The notes under the pieces: generated by a model | Seen by the model: the letters and a program-made list of their open reading frames with translations, nothing else | Database searches by the model: none | Told to the model about the DNA's origin: nothing | Assembly (NCBI RefSeq): GCF_004345735.1 | Contig: NZ_SLXL01000001.1 | Span: forward strand, 567,876 to 631,875 | Origin: Rhodovulum adriaticum | GTDB taxonomy: Bacteria; Pseudomonadota; Alphaproteobacteria; Rhodobacterales; Rhodobacteraceae | Length of the DNA: 64,000 nucleotides | Direction: 5' to 3' | In this document: piece after piece, positions 24,928 through 33,970 of the stretch | Layout: each line of letters begins with the position of its first letter | How positions within the stretch are numbered: position 1 is the stretch's first letter | Translations under genes and position numbers: made by a program

Positions 24928-27107
24928 TGCGGCAGGCGGTGGTCATCCTCTTCTTGCTGGCCCTTCCGGCGATTGGCTGGGGGCAGACGGTGACCGTGCG
25001 CTCGGGGGAACATGCCGATTTCTCGCGCCTGGTCTTTCGCCCGGTGGCGGCGGGCGATTGGCGGCTGGGTCGGGTGGCGGGGGGCTACCGGCTGGAACTG
25101 CCCGGCGCCCGGCGCGGCATCGATCTGTCCGGCACGTTCACGCGCATCCCCCGTGACCGGCTGTTGTCGCTGGAACGCGACGGGCCACGCCGAGTGGACC
25201 TGGCGGTGCGGGCGGGCGCCCATGCCCGGGCCTTTTCCATGCCGCCCGATATGCTGATCGTGGATATCCGCGACGGACCGCCCGCGGCGAACTCGCCGTT
25301 CGAAACCGTGCTGGATCGTGTCCCCCCGCCGCCCGTGCCGCGTCTGCCGATCACGCTGGGTGGGGTCGCGCCGGACCCGCGTGCCGCCCCGCTTCTTGTT
25401 CCGCGTCCGCCCCACCCCGGCGGCGGCGACCCGCGGCCCGATCTGTTTCGCCAGCTTGGCCGCGCGATGTCGCAGGGGTTGCTGGCCCCCGCGCCGGCCG
25501 GGGGGGACGCGCCGGACAGGACCGGACCCCCGCCATCGGAGCGCGCCGTGGCGTCCGGCGCAGGCACCGCCGCGCGGCATCTGCGCACCGATACCAGTAT
25601 CGACCGTGCTTTGCCCGTCGGGCAGACCTCTGGCCAGCACGGGCCGCAGGACCCGCCGTGCTGGCCCGATGCCGTTCTGGACCTTGCCGGGTGGTATGAG
25701 GATACACCGCTCGCCGTCCAGATCGGGCGGCGGCGATCCGCGCTTTACGATAGCCGTGACCGGGCACAACCCGACGCGGTCGCCGCCCTGGCCCGGACCT
25801 ACCTTGCCCTCGGTTTTGGGGCAGAGGCGGCACATCTGGTCAGGTTCTTCGGTCTGCAGGGGCCCGAGGCGACGATTTGGCCGCAGATCGCTGCCATCCT
25901 GGACCGCGGTCAGGCGTTGGATCCCGCGCCCTTTGCGGGGCAACTGGCCTGCCCGGGGGCAAGCGCGATGTGGGCTGTCCTGGCGCGCCCTGCGCTGCCG
26001 GATGAACCGGTCGACACCGCAGCGGTGCGGCGCACGTTTTCGGCTCTGCCGGCGCATTTGCGCCGACACCTCGGGCCGGGCCTGGCCGACCGTTTCATCG
26101 GCGCGGGCGATACGGCAACGGCGCTTGCGATCCGCGATGCCGCGTTGCGTCCAGGCCCGGGCGGCGCAGATCCCGGATTGGAGATGATGGAGGCGAAGCT
26201 GGCGCTGGTGCGGGGCGATCACGCATCGGCGGCGCGACGCCTGTCGGACCTGGCCGAAAGCGGCGCGCCGGTCGCGGCAGAATCGCTGGCGTTGCGACTG
26301 GACCAGATGCGCGCCGCCGGTCACGCCCCACGCCCCGAGGATGTGCTGGCCGCCGAATCGCTGGCCTTCGAATTGCGCGGGACGCCGATGGGCGGCCGTC
26401 TGCAGGCCGCGGCGATCGCGGCTCACGGTGCGCGGGGGGATTTCGCGCGTGCCTTCGCGCTTTGGTCCGAGGGGCCGCCAGAGAATGCAGTCGGCCTGGC
26501 GGATGTTCTGATTGCCGATCTGGCCGGTAAGGGCAGCGATGCCGAGGTTCTGCACGCGGTACTGGGGCAGGCTGCCGGGCCGGTTCTGGCCCGAGCTGGG
26601 GTCGCGGCCCGCGTCGCGCTGGGCCGCCGCTTGGTCGCCCTGGAGCTACCCGACGCTGCCGAAAGGCTGGTCCGCGACCTGCCGCCGACAGACAGCCCGA
26701 CCATGCGCATGCTGCTGGCCGAACTGGCGCTGACCCGGGCCGCACCCGGCCAGGCCTTGCAATACCTTGCTGGCCTCACGGATCCTGAGGCGGCAACGCT
26801 GCGCGCCCGGTCCCGCGCGCTGCGGGGCGACCTTGTCGGGGCGGCCCGGGCCGCCTTGCAGGGCGACCGGCCGGCGGCGGCGGCCGATTTCGCCTGGCGC
26901 GCGCGCGATTGGGACACGATCCGCGCCCATGGCACACCGGTACAACGCCGCCTGGCCGAAACCCGTGCCGATGCGCCGGTCTCCATGCCCAGCCTGGCGG
27001 GAACCCGGGCCCTGTTGGCGCAAAGCGCGCAGATCCGCGCGCTGCTGCGCGAGATTGGGCACGCCCAGCCGGATGCCGTTCAGATTTCGGAAACCGACTC
27101 GCCCTAG
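24927..27107 (+). CDS. Large secreted helical-repeat protein of the motility locus
   Basis: 726 residues, not recognised by name. A signal peptide (VVILFLLALPAIGWG) leads to an N-terminal domain of about 110 residues (HADFSRLVFRPVA, DMLIVDIRDG) whose pattern resembles AMIN-type envelope domains. A Pro-rich linker (residues 130-230) and then a long alpha-helical repeat region to the end, TPR-like, follow. It is translationally coupled to motA (TGATG) and precedes flhA, and a MotE-like chaperone lies two genes upstream. A role as a periplasmic stator helper, analogous to MotC, is an inference from context only. Confidence 0.6.
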   Translation: MRQAVVILFLLALPAIGWGQTVTVRSGEHADFSRLVFRPVAAGDWRLGRVAGGYRLELPGARRGIDLSGTFTRIPRDRLLSLERDGPRRVDLAVRAGAHARAFSMPPDMLIVDIRDGPPAANSPFETVLDRVPPPPVPRLPITLGGVAPDPRAAPLLVPRPPHPGGGDPRPDLFRQLGRAMSQGLLAPAPAGGDAPDRTGPPPSERAVASGAGTAARHLRTDTSIDRALPVGQTSGQHGPQDPPCWPDAVLDLAGWYEDTPLAVQIGRRRSALYDSRDRAQPDAVAALARTYLALGFGAEAAHLVRFFGLQGPEATIWPQIAAILDRGQALDPAPFAGQLACPGASAMWAVLARPALPDEPVDTAAVRRTFSALPAHLRRHLGPGLADRFIGAGDTATALAIRDAALRPGPGGADPGLEMMEAKLALVRGDHASAARRLSDLAESGAPVAAESLALRLDQMRAAGHAPRPEDVLAAESLAFELRGTPMGGRLQAAAIAAHGARGDFARAFALWSEGPPENAVGLADVLIADLAGKGSDAEVLHAVLGQAAGPVLARAGVAARVALGRRLVALELPDAAERLVRDLPPTDSPTMRMLLAELALTRAAPGQALQYLAGLTDPEAATLRARSRALRGDLVGAARAALQGDRPAAAADFAWRARDWDTIRAHGTPVQRRLAETRADAPVSMPSLAGTRALLAQSAQIRALLREIGHAQPDAVQISETDSP

Positions 27108-27137
27108 CCTGACGCGACGCCACCGAAGGAGCCATGT

Positions 27138-27206
27138 ATGAGCCCTGATCGACATCGCGCCGCCCGCCATTGCACGGGCCGATCCGCGCGCGCCCGCAGC
27201 GGGTAA
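27138..27206 (+). CDS. Possible 22-residue leader peptide upstream of flhA
   Basis: A short frame starting ATG AGC CCT and ending TAA. AAGGAG (27126-27131) lies 6 bp upstream of the start, while flhA itself has no clear ribosome site. The peptide is rich in Arg (7 of 22). The stop is 6 bp before the flhA ATG, an arrangement that would allow coupled re-initiation. A competing ATG at 27134 gives only four codons. No proof of translation. Confidence 0.35.
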   Translation: MSPDRHRAARHCTGRSARARSG

Positions 27207-27212
27207 CGCGCC

Positions 27213-29294
27213 ATGTCGTTGCCCGCGCTGTTCCGCCCCACGATCCTGCTGGCCCTGGCCTTGATGGCCGTGATCGCGATGATGATCTTGCCGATGCCCG
27301 CCTGGGTGCTGGATATCGGTCTGGCGCTGTCCTTTGCCCTGGCGATCCTGGTGTTCACCGTCACCCTGTTCGTCGAGCGGCCGCTGGATTTCTCGGCCTT
27401 CCCGACGGTTTTGCTGGCGGCGCTGATGCTGCGGCTGTCGCTGAACGTGTCGTCGACCAAGCTGATCATCGGGCAGGGCCATACCGGCACCGGCGCCGCG
27501 GGCGAGGTGATCGAGGGTTTCGCCATGTTCGTGATGGGCGGCAGCGTGTTTCTGGGGCTGGTCGTCTTTGGCGTGTTGATGATCGTGAATTTCATGGTCA
27601 TCACCAAGGGCGCTGGCCGCATGGCCGAGGTTGGCGCGCGCTTTGCCCTGGACGGGATGCCCGGCAAGCAGCTGGCAATCGACAGCGACATGGCCGCCGG
27701 CGCCATCGACCACGCCGAGGCCCGCACCCGGCGCGAGCGCGAACAGGCCGAGACCACGTTCTTCGGCTCGCTCGACGGGGCGTCGAAATTCGTCAAGGGG
27801 GACGCGGTGGCGGGTCTGCTGATCACGCTGCTGAACCTGGTGATGGGGCTGGGCATGGGCGTGTTTGTCCATGGCATGCCAATGGGCGGCGCGCTGGAAA
27901 CCTATGCGATTCTGACCGTGGGCGACGGGCTGGTCAGCCAGATCCCCGCGGTCATCATCTCGATCGCGGCGGCGTTGCTGCTGTCGCGGGGCGGGGCGAC
28001 CGGAACGGCGGATTTCGCCCTGTTCAGCCAGTTGGGCCGACATCCTGCCGCGCTGGGCACGGTGGGGGTGCTGCTGGCCTTGTTCGCGCTGGTGCCGGGG
28101 TTGCCCTTTCTGCCCTTCATGGGGGGTGCGCTGGCCCTGGCGGGCACGGCCATCGCCCTGCATCGGCGCGGTGTGGCGGCAGCACAGGATCCAGCGCTGC
28201 CAGCCGCCGATCCGCCCCCGGATCAGGCCCCAAGGCTGGGCGATCTGCTGGACCTGGACGACATTCACCTAGAGTTTGCCCCCGGTCTGGTACGGATGGT
28301 GCTGGACCCCGCCACCGGGATCGAGGCCCGGATCGCCGCGATGCGCCGCCATGTGGCCGAGCGTTTCGGCCTGATCCTGCCCGAGATACGGCTGACCGAT
28401 AACGCCGCATTGCCGGACGGGTGCTATGTCATCCGCATCCAGGGGGTAGAGGCCGCGCGCGACCGGCTGGAGCCTGACCGCCTGCTGGTTCTGGCGGGTG
28501 CAGGCGACACCGTTCTGCCCCCCGGCGCGGATGTGCAGGAACCGGTCTACGGCGCCCCCGCCCGCTGGGTCGATCCCGCCCAGAGAGAGGCACTGGCCCT
28601 GGACGGCATGACCGTCGTCGACCCGTCCGAGGTTCTGGCCACCCATCTGCTGGAGGTGATCGCGCGCAATCTGTCGCGCCTGATGACCAGCAAGGCAATG
28701 CGGCGCCTGCTGGACGAGCTGGGCAGCCTGTCCGATGCGGACCGGGCCGCCGCGAACCGCCGGATGATCGATGACCACGTTCCCGACAAGGTGCCGCCGG
28801 AACTGCTGCTGGCGGTGTTGCGTCTGTTGCTGGCCGAACGCGTGTCGATCCGCAACCTGCCCGCGATCCTGGAGGCCATGGCCGAGGCCCGCCCGCATCT
28901 GCCGACGCCCGAACAGATTTGCGAACATGTCCGCCAGCGCCTGGGCCTGCAATTGGTGGCCGACCACAGGCGCGAGGACAATACGCTGCCCTTGCTGCAG
29001 TTGTCGCCCGAATGGGAACAACGCTTTGCTGCGGCCCAAACTGGCGGCAATGGGGCAGAGGCACCGGAAATCGCGCTGCCGCCAGACAGTTTCAACCGGC
29101 TGGCGGGCGCGGTATCCGACCGGCTGGCCCAGGCGGCGCAGACCGGGCATGCCCCGGTTCTGGCCGTGCCTGCGCGGCGCCGACGCTTTCTGCATACATT
29201 GCTGTCGGCCAAGGGTGTCAATATCCCTGTCCTGTCGTTTGAGGAGATCGGCGCCCATGTCCGGCCCGCCTTGGTCGGAACGGTGCCGCCATGA
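27213..29294 (+). CDS. flhA: Flagellar export protein FlhA
   Basis: Main energy-coupling and docking component of the flagellar type III export gate. 693 residues. The N-terminal half has about eight membrane helices with the FHIPEP signature zone (RLSLNVSSTKLIIGQGHTG, MVITKGAGRMAEVGARFALDGMPGKQLAID, in parts). The cytoplasmic half (residues 330-693) binds chaperone-substrate complexes (MRRHVAERFGLILPEIRL, NLPAILEAMAEA). ATG 27213 lies right behind a possible leader peptide; the stop overlaps fliR as ATGA. Confidence 0.95.
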   Translation: MSLPALFRPTILLALALMAVIAMMILPMPAWVLDIGLALSFALAILVFTVTLFVERPLDFSAFPTVLLAALMLRLSLNVSSTKLIIGQGHTGTGAAGEVIEGFAMFVMGGSVFLGLVVFGVLMIVNFMVITKGAGRMAEVGARFALDGMPGKQLAIDSDMAAGAIDHAEARTRREREQAETTFFGSLDGASKFVKGDAVAGLLITLLNLVMGLGMGVFVHGMPMGGALETYAILTVGDGLVSQIPAVIISIAAALLLSRGGATGTADFALFSQLGRHPAALGTVGVLLALFALVPGLPFLPFMGGALALAGTAIALHRRGVAAAQDPALPAADPPPDQAPRLGDLLDLDDIHLEFAPGLVRMVLDPATGIEARIAAMRRHVAERFGLILPEIRLTDNAALPDGCYVIRIQGVEAARDRLEPDRLLVLAGAGDTVLPPGADVQEPVYGAPARWVDPAQREALALDGMTVVDPSEVLATHLLEVIARNLSRLMTSKAMRRLLDELGSLSDADRAAANRRMIDDHVPDKVPPELLLAVLRLLLAERVSIRNLPAILEAMAEARPHLPTPEQICEHVRQRLGLQLVADHRREDNTLPLLQLSPEWEQRFAAAQTGGNGAEAPEIALPPDSFNRLAGAVSDRLAQAAQTGHAPVLAVPARRRRFLHTLLSAKGVNIPVLSFEEIGAHVRPALVGTVPP

Positions 29295-30061
29295 ATGTGA
29301 CCGCCGCCGACCTGTTGACGCCGTGGCAGGGGCCGTTGCTGGCCTGGCTGTTCGTCTTCTTGCGGGTGGGGGCGGTGCTGGCGCTGCTGCCGGCATTTGG
29401 CGAACGGGTCGTTCCGATGCGCATTCGCCTGGCGCTGGCGCTGGCCTTTTCCGCTGTGGTGGGCCCAGCCGTCGCCCCGATGCTGCAGGGGGTTGGGCGC
29501 GTTGGCCCGGCGGCCCTGGGGTATGAGGTCATCACGGGTCTTGCACTGGGGCTGGTGCTGCGACTGTCGATCCTCGCGCTGCAAATCGCCGGGGACATCG
29601 CGGCGCAGGCGACCTCGCTGTCGCAGATTCTGGGCGGGGCGGCGATGGACCCCCAGCCTGCGATCGGGCGCCTGATGGTGATGGCCGGGCTGGCGCTGGC
29701 CACCATGGCGGGCCTGCACCTGCGCGCGGCAGAGGCGATGATCCTGTCCTACCGGGTGCTGCCGCCGGGTCAGCCCCCGGCAGCCGGCCCGCTGGCCGAT
29801 TGGGGGGTTGGTGAAATCGCCGGGGCTTTTGCGTTGGCCGCGACATTGGCGATGCCCTTCGTGGCGGCGGCGCTGCTGTACAACCTTGCCCTCGGTGTCA
29901 TCAACAGGGCGATGCCGCAGCTGATGGTGGCCTTCGTCGGGGCGCCCGCGATCACGGCGGGGGGGCTGGGCCTGCTGATGCTGGCGCTGCCGCCTATTTT
30001 GGCCGTCTGGCAGTGGGATTTGCTGGCCCGCCTTGCGGACCCGTTCGGGAGCGGGGGATGA
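29291..30061 (+). CDS. fliR: Flagellar export gate protein FliR
   Basis: Inner-membrane subunit of the FliPQR gate. 256 residues, about six membrane helices, with the family features VFLRVGAVLALLPAFGE at the start and GDIAAQATSLSQILGGAAMDPQ in the middle. The start overlaps flhA and the stop overlaps flhB, both as ATGA. Confidence 0.94.
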   Translation: MNVTAADLLTPWQGPLLAWLFVFLRVGAVLALLPAFGERVVPMRIRLALALAFSAVVGPAVAPMLQGVGRVGPAALGYEVITGLALGLVLRLSILALQIAGDIAAQATSLSQILGGAAMDPQPAIGRLMVMAGLALATMAGLHLRAAEAMILSYRVLPPGQPPAAGPLADWGVGEIAGAFALAATLAMPFVAAALLYNLALGVINRAMPQLMVAFVGAPAITAGGLGLLMLALPPILAVWQWDLLARLADPFGSGG

Positions 30062-31143
30062 GCGGCGCATCGCAAGAAGATGCCGCCGACAAGCCGCATG
30101 AACCGACCCAGAAGAAGCTGGACGACGCGCGGCGCAAGGGTGAGATCGCGAAATCCGCCGACCTGAACACGGCGGCAAGCTATGCCGGGCTGTTGCTGGC
30201 GGCGCTGGCGTTGGGGGGCACGGGGCTGGCCGCGCTTGGCACGCTGGGGGCCGGCCTGCTGGGCCGGGCCGAGGCGTTGGCGCCGCTGATGCTGTCCGGC
30301 CCGGCCCTGGCGGGCGGCCTGATGCTGCAGGTGGCCCTGGGCGCGGCGCCCTTCCTGCTGCTGCCCGGCATGGCTGTGCTGGCCTCGGTCGTGGCGCAGC
30401 GCAGCCTGGTGGTGGCCCCCGCCCGCCTGCGGCCAAAGCTGTCGCGGCTGAACCCGGTGGCGAACGCCGCGCAGAAATTCGGGCGATCGGGGCTGTTCGA
30501 TTTTGCGAAAAGCACGGCCAAGCTGACGCTGTATGCGGGGCTGCTGGGGGTCTACCTGGCCGGGCATCTGGATCAAATCCTGGCCTTGCCCGGCCTGGAT
30601 CCGGGTCCGGCCAATGCCGCGGCGCTGCGAATGGGGCTGGGGTTTCTGTCGATCGTGGTGGTCACGGCTGCGGTGCTGGGCGTGATCGACCTGCTGTGGC
30701 AGCGGGCGGAACACGGGCGCCGCCACCGCATGTCGCATCAAGAATTGAAAGACGAAATCAAGCAATCCGAGGGTGACCCCCACATGAAACAGCAGCGCCG
30801 GCAGCGGGCGACCGACATTGCAACGAACCGGATGTTGGCGGATGTGCCCAAGGCCGATGTCGTCATCGTGAACCCGACCCATGTCGCGGTGGCGCTGGCC
30901 TGGGATCGCGGCGCGGCGCTGCCGCCCATCTGCGTGGCCAAGGGGGTGGACGAAATCGCCGCCCGCATCCGCGAGATCGCGGCCGAGGCCGGGGTGCCCA
31001 TGCGTCGCGATCCGCCTGCCGCGCGGGCCCTGCACGCGAATGTGGAAATCGGCCAGCCGATCCTGCCCGAGCATTACGCCGCCGTCGCCGCCGCGATCCG
31101 CTTTGCCGAAGAGATGCGCCGCCGCGCCGGGGGGTGGCGGTGA
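30058..31143 (+). CDS. flhB: Flagellar export switch protein FlhB
   Basis: Export gate component that switches substrate class from hook to filament proteins. 361 residues: an N-terminal EPTQKKLDDARRKGEIAKS helix, four membrane helices, and a C-terminal cytoplasmic domain with the autocleavage site NPTH at residues 272-275. The start chosen (ATG 30058) overlaps the fliR stop and begins the conserved helix. The hook ruler FliK that signals to it is encoded 10 kb away. Confidence 0.95.
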   Translation: MSGASQEDAADKPHEPTQKKLDDARRKGEIAKSADLNTAASYAGLLLAALALGGTGLAALGTLGAGLLGRAEALAPLMLSGPALAGGLMLQVALGAAPFLLLPGMAVLASVVAQRSLVVAPARLRPKLSRLNPVANAAQKFGRSGLFDFAKSTAKLTLYAGLLGVYLAGHLDQILALPGLDPGPANAAALRMGLGFLSIVVVTAAVLGVIDLLWQRAEHGRRHRMSHQELKDEIKQSEGDPHMKQQRRQRATDIATNRMLADVPKADVVIVNPTHVAVALAWDRGAALPPICVAKGVDEIAARIREIAAEAGVPMRRDPPAARALHANVEIGQPILPEHYAAVAAAIRFAEEMRRRAGGWR

Positions 31144-31508
31144 CGCGGCCCGATCCCCGCCTGGTGGGGCTGGCCCGGATCAGCGGCGCGCTGCGCGCGG
31201 CCAAGCTGCTCCGCCTGGCAGAGGCGAACGCCCGCCTGCGCCGGGTAGAGCAGGAGCTTGCAGCCCTGGATGCGCCAGAGATGGCGGCGGCCGCGCCGGG
31301 GGACATCGCGGCGCTGGCCGTGACGGGGGCGGCGCGCGCCCGCTGGTGTGCCGCGCGGCGGGCCGCGCTGATCGCGGCGCAAGACCGCGCCCGTGCCGCG
31401 CGCGATGCGGCGCTGGCCGAGGCGCGCGGCGCGGTCGGCCGCGACGCGGCGGTGGCGCGGTTATGCGAAAGGGATGGGTTCAGGCATCCTGGCGGACCAG
31501 ATCGGTAA
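31140..31508 (+). CDS. Small coiled-coil protein after flhB (FliJ-like?)
   Basis: 122 residues, almost fully helical and charged, Ala/Arg/Glu-rich (ISGALRAAKLLRLAEANARLRRVEQELAAL). Size and coiled-coil nature fit FliJ, the stalk of the export ATPase, which is otherwise missing here, but the sequence is too simple to prove it. GTG 31140 overlaps the flhB stop as GTGA. Its 3' end overlaps convergent fliL2 by 29 bp. Confidence 0.5.
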   Translation: MTRPDPRLVGLARISGALRAAKLLRLAEANARLRRVEQELAALDAPEMAAAAPGDIAALAVTGAARARWCAARRAALIAAQDRARAARDAALAEARGAVGRDAAVARLCERDGFRHPGGPDR

Positions 31509-31980
31509 TCAGCACGTCATGCACCATGGGGCCCAGGATATTTCGGGCGACCTCCAGCAGGGCGGCGCGCAGCAGGATCATGCGCCCGGTTTCGGTAAAG
31601 GCCCCGTCGAAGCCGCCGGTATTGGCGTGATCGAACATCACCCGCAGAAAGGCATCGCGCAGCTTGGGTTCGCGGGCGAAGACCGGCTGTTTGCCGCCGG
31701 TATCGACCTCTAGCGACAGGGACATCACGACCAGGGCGGACATCCGCCCGTCATGCACCACGGGCACGACGAACTGATTGCTCAGCTTGACGTAATCGGC
31801 GCTGCCGCCGTTCGCGTGGCCCGCCTGCGCGTTGTGGCCCGCATCGCCAGCGTGGTCGCCCGCGGGTACGGCGGTGCCTTGGGATGCATCGGCGGGGGGC
31901 GCGGGTTTCAGGGCCAGACCGGCGCCGGTGCCCGCCAGCAGCCCAAGCAACGCCAGGAGAAGAGGAAGGAACTTGGCCAT
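31480..31980 (-). CDS. Second FliL-like flagellar protein
   Basis: 166 residues: one N-terminal membrane helix (FLPLLLALLGLLAGTGAGLAL), a His/Gly/Ala-rich linker (residues 25-58, HAGDAGHNAQAGHANGG) and a FliL domain (YVKLSNQFVVPVVHDGRMSALVVMSLSLEVD, read in parts, and ILGPMVHDVLITDLVRQ). Last gene of the flgB-flgC-fliE-fliQ-flgF-flgG-flgA-flgH operon, 8 bp after flgH. It differs strongly from FliL at 22581. Confidence 0.8.
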   Translation of the reverse strand: MAKFLPLLLALLGLLAGTGAGLALKPAPPADASQGTAVPAGDHAGDAGHNAQAGHANGGSADYVKLSNQFVVPVVHDGRMSALVVMSLSLEVDTGGKQPVFAREPKLRDAFLRVMFDHANTGGFDGAFTETGRMILLRAALLEVARNILGPMVHDVLITDLVRQDA

Positions 31981-31988
31981 CGTGCACC

Positions 31989-32726
31989 TCAGAACGGCAG
32001 GACCAGATCGGTGATCTGCTGCCCCCAGCGGGGCTGTTGGACATCGGTGATCTGCCCGCGGCCGCCATAGGAAATCCGCGCCGCCGCGATCTTGTCATAG
32101 GTGATCTCGTTCTGGCGCGAGATATCCTCGGGGCGGACATAGCCAGTGACCAGCAGTTCGCGCATTTCGAAATTCACGCGCACCTCCTGGCTGCCCTCGA
32201 TGCGCAGGACGCCGTTGGCCAGAACGTCGGTGATGGTTGCGGCGATGCGCAGTTCCAGGGTTTCGTTGCGGCTGACGGAGCCCTCGCCGCCATGGCGGGT
32301 CTGTGAATTCGTTTGCACCGCGGGGTCGGTTCCCGCACCCTCTGGCAGGCCGCGCGCGGCCCGTTGCGGCACGCCGAAGAAATGCGGCACGCCCATGGAC
32401 TGGCCGTTGTCGCGGCTGCGTTCGCTGGCGTTGGACATCTCGGCCTTGTCGTCGATTTCGATCACCACGGTCAGGATATCGCCCCGCCGCCCCGCGCGCC
32501 GGTCGCCCAACAGCGATTGTCGCCCCGCCGCCCACAAAGAGGCCGCATCGCCCCGGCGCCGGTCCGTGCGTTGCGGCAACGCGTCCGGGGACAGCATGGC
32601 GTAGTAGGCATTGCTGCCCTCCACCGGGTTGAAATCGGGGGCGCGGCCGACCTCGCCCAACCGGGTGCAGGCGGCGGGCGCCAGGGTGACGGCCAACAGG
32701 ATCGCGGCGGGCAAGGCATGGGGCAT
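31989..32726 (-). CDS. flgH: Flagellar L-ring lipoprotein FlgH
   Basis: Forms the L ring in the outer membrane. 245 residues. Signal peptide with lipobox PAAC, Cys20 lipidated. Family motifs: SLWAAGRQSLLGDRRAGRRGDILTVVIEIDDKAEMSN (in parts), VLANGVLRIEGSQEVRVNFEMRELLVTGYVRPEDIS (in parts). It is 11 bp after flgA. Confidence 0.95.
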   Translation of the reverse strand: MPHALPAAILLAVTLAPAACTRLGEVGRAPDFNPVEGSNAYYAMLSPDALPQRTDRRRGDAASLWAAGRQSLLGDRRAGRRGDILTVVIEIDDKAEMSNASERSRDNGQSMGVPHFFGVPQRAARGLPEGAGTDPAVQTNSQTRHGGEGSVSRNETLELRIAATITDVLANGVLRIEGSQEVRVNFEMRELLVTGYVRPEDISRQNEITYDKIAAARISYGGRGQITDVQQPRWGQQITDLVLPF

Positions 32727-32737
32727 GGCGGGATTCC

Positions 32738-33166
32738 TCAGGGAGTGGCGGGGCCGACGGCGACATGGCCCGCGGCGGTGGCGGTGCCTGTGACGGTACT
32801 GCGCGAGGCCAGGTTCATCACCCGCAGCCGGTCGCCAGCCCCGGCACGATCCAGCGCGCGGCCCTCTGCCCGGATGCGCAGCCCGGCGGTGACATAGGTC
32901 AGGGTGACGATCTGGTTGCGTTCGATCAGGGCGGGTGGGCCCAGGTTTCCGGCCATGATCGGGCGGCCGGGGTAAAGGGTTACCCGTGCCTCTTGCCCGA
33001 TGGCCTGGGCGGGGTCGTCCAGCGCGCCGGGCACCTGTCCTGCGGCCAGCGCCACGTCGCCCGGCGCCAGCACGGTGGCGGCCCGGATCGCCCGTGTGGC
33101 GACCAGCATGTCGGCCAGTGCGGGCGCGGCGCTGGCCATTATCAGGGTCACGGCCAGGGCGCGCAT
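32738..33166 (-). CDS. flgA: Flagellar P-ring chaperone FlgA
   Basis: Periplasmic chaperone for P-ring assembly. 142 residues with a signal peptide (LAVTLIMASAAPALA) and an SAF domain (ATRAIRAATVLAPGDVAL, GQEARVTLYPGRPIMAGNL). ATG 33166 shares one base with the flgG stop (TGATG). A GTG one codon earlier is an alternative. Confidence 0.9.
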   Translation of the reverse strand: MRALAVTLIMASAAPALADMLVATRAIRAATVLAPGDVALAAGQVPGALDDPAQAIGQEARVTLYPGRPIMAGNLGPPALIERNQIVTLTYVTAGLRIRAEGRALDRAGAGDRLRVMNLASRSTVTGTATAAGHVAVGPATP

Positions 33167-33951
33167 CACCGCACCTGTGTCGTGGCGGCCAGCATCTGGT
33201 CGGCCGCGGTGATGACCTTGGCGTTCAGTTCGTATCCCCGCTGGGCCTCGATCAGCTCAGTCAGTTCGCGCACCGCATCGACCGAGCTGTTTTCCAGATA
33301 GCCCTGCCGCAGCGTGCCGAACCCGTCCGCGCCGGGGGTGCCCGCGATCGGCGCGCCCGAGGCCTCGGTTTCCGTGAACAGGTTGGCGCCCATCGCCTGC
33401 AACCCCTTTTCGTTGGAAAACAGCGTCAGCGAGAACTGGCCCAGGAATTCGGGCTGCACCGCGTCGGTGAAATAGGCGTAGACCTCGCCCTCGGCGTTGA
33501 TGGAAATGCTGCTGGCATCGTCGGGGATGGTGATGCCGGGGGCCACGGTGAACCCGTCCGATGTCACGATCAGCCCGTCGCCGGTGCGTTTCAGCGCGCC
33601 GTCGCGGGTATAGGCCGGCTGGCCTGAGGGCAGAGTGACCTCTAGATAGCCGCGCCCCTCAATCGCCAGGTCCAGATCCGCGCCGGTCTGGGCCAGCGAC
33701 CCTTGGGCCAGGGTTACGCCCACCGCGGCGGGCCGCACGCCCAGGCCAAGCTGTACGCCGGTGGGCAGGACGGACCCATCCGCCGCGTTGATCGTGCCGG
33801 CACGGGCGACCTGCTGGTAATGCAGGTCGGCAAATTCCGCGCGGCGGGCGTTGTAGCCGGTGGTACTCATGTTGGCGAGGTTGTTGGAAATCACCTCGAC
33901 CCGCATCTGCTGGGCGGACATGCCGGTGGCGGCGATACTCAGGGCGCGCAT
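33166..33951 (-). CDS. flgG: Flagellar distal rod protein FlgG
   Basis: Builds the distal rod that crosses the periplasm. 261 residues, the usual size. The N-terminal signature is ALSIAATGMSAQQMRVEVISNNLANMSTTGY (in parts), followed by DLDLAIEGRGYLEV, and the C-terminal signature is VRELTELIEAQRGYELNAKV. It follows flgF after 19 bp. Confidence 0.96.
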   Translation of the reverse strand: MRALSIAATGMSAQQMRVEVISNNLANMSTTGYNARRAEFADLHYQQVARAGTINAADGSVLPTGVQLGLGVRPAAVGVTLAQGSLAQTGADLDLAIEGRGYLEVTLPSGQPAYTRDGALKRTGDGLIVTSDGFTVAPGITIPDDASSISINAEGEVYAYFTDAVQPEFLGQFSLTLFSNEKGLQAMGANLFTETEASGAPIAGTPGADGFGTLRQGYLENSSVDAVRELTELIEAQRGYELNAKVITAADQMLAATTQVR

Positions 33952-33970
33952 GGGGGGTTCCTTTCACGGG

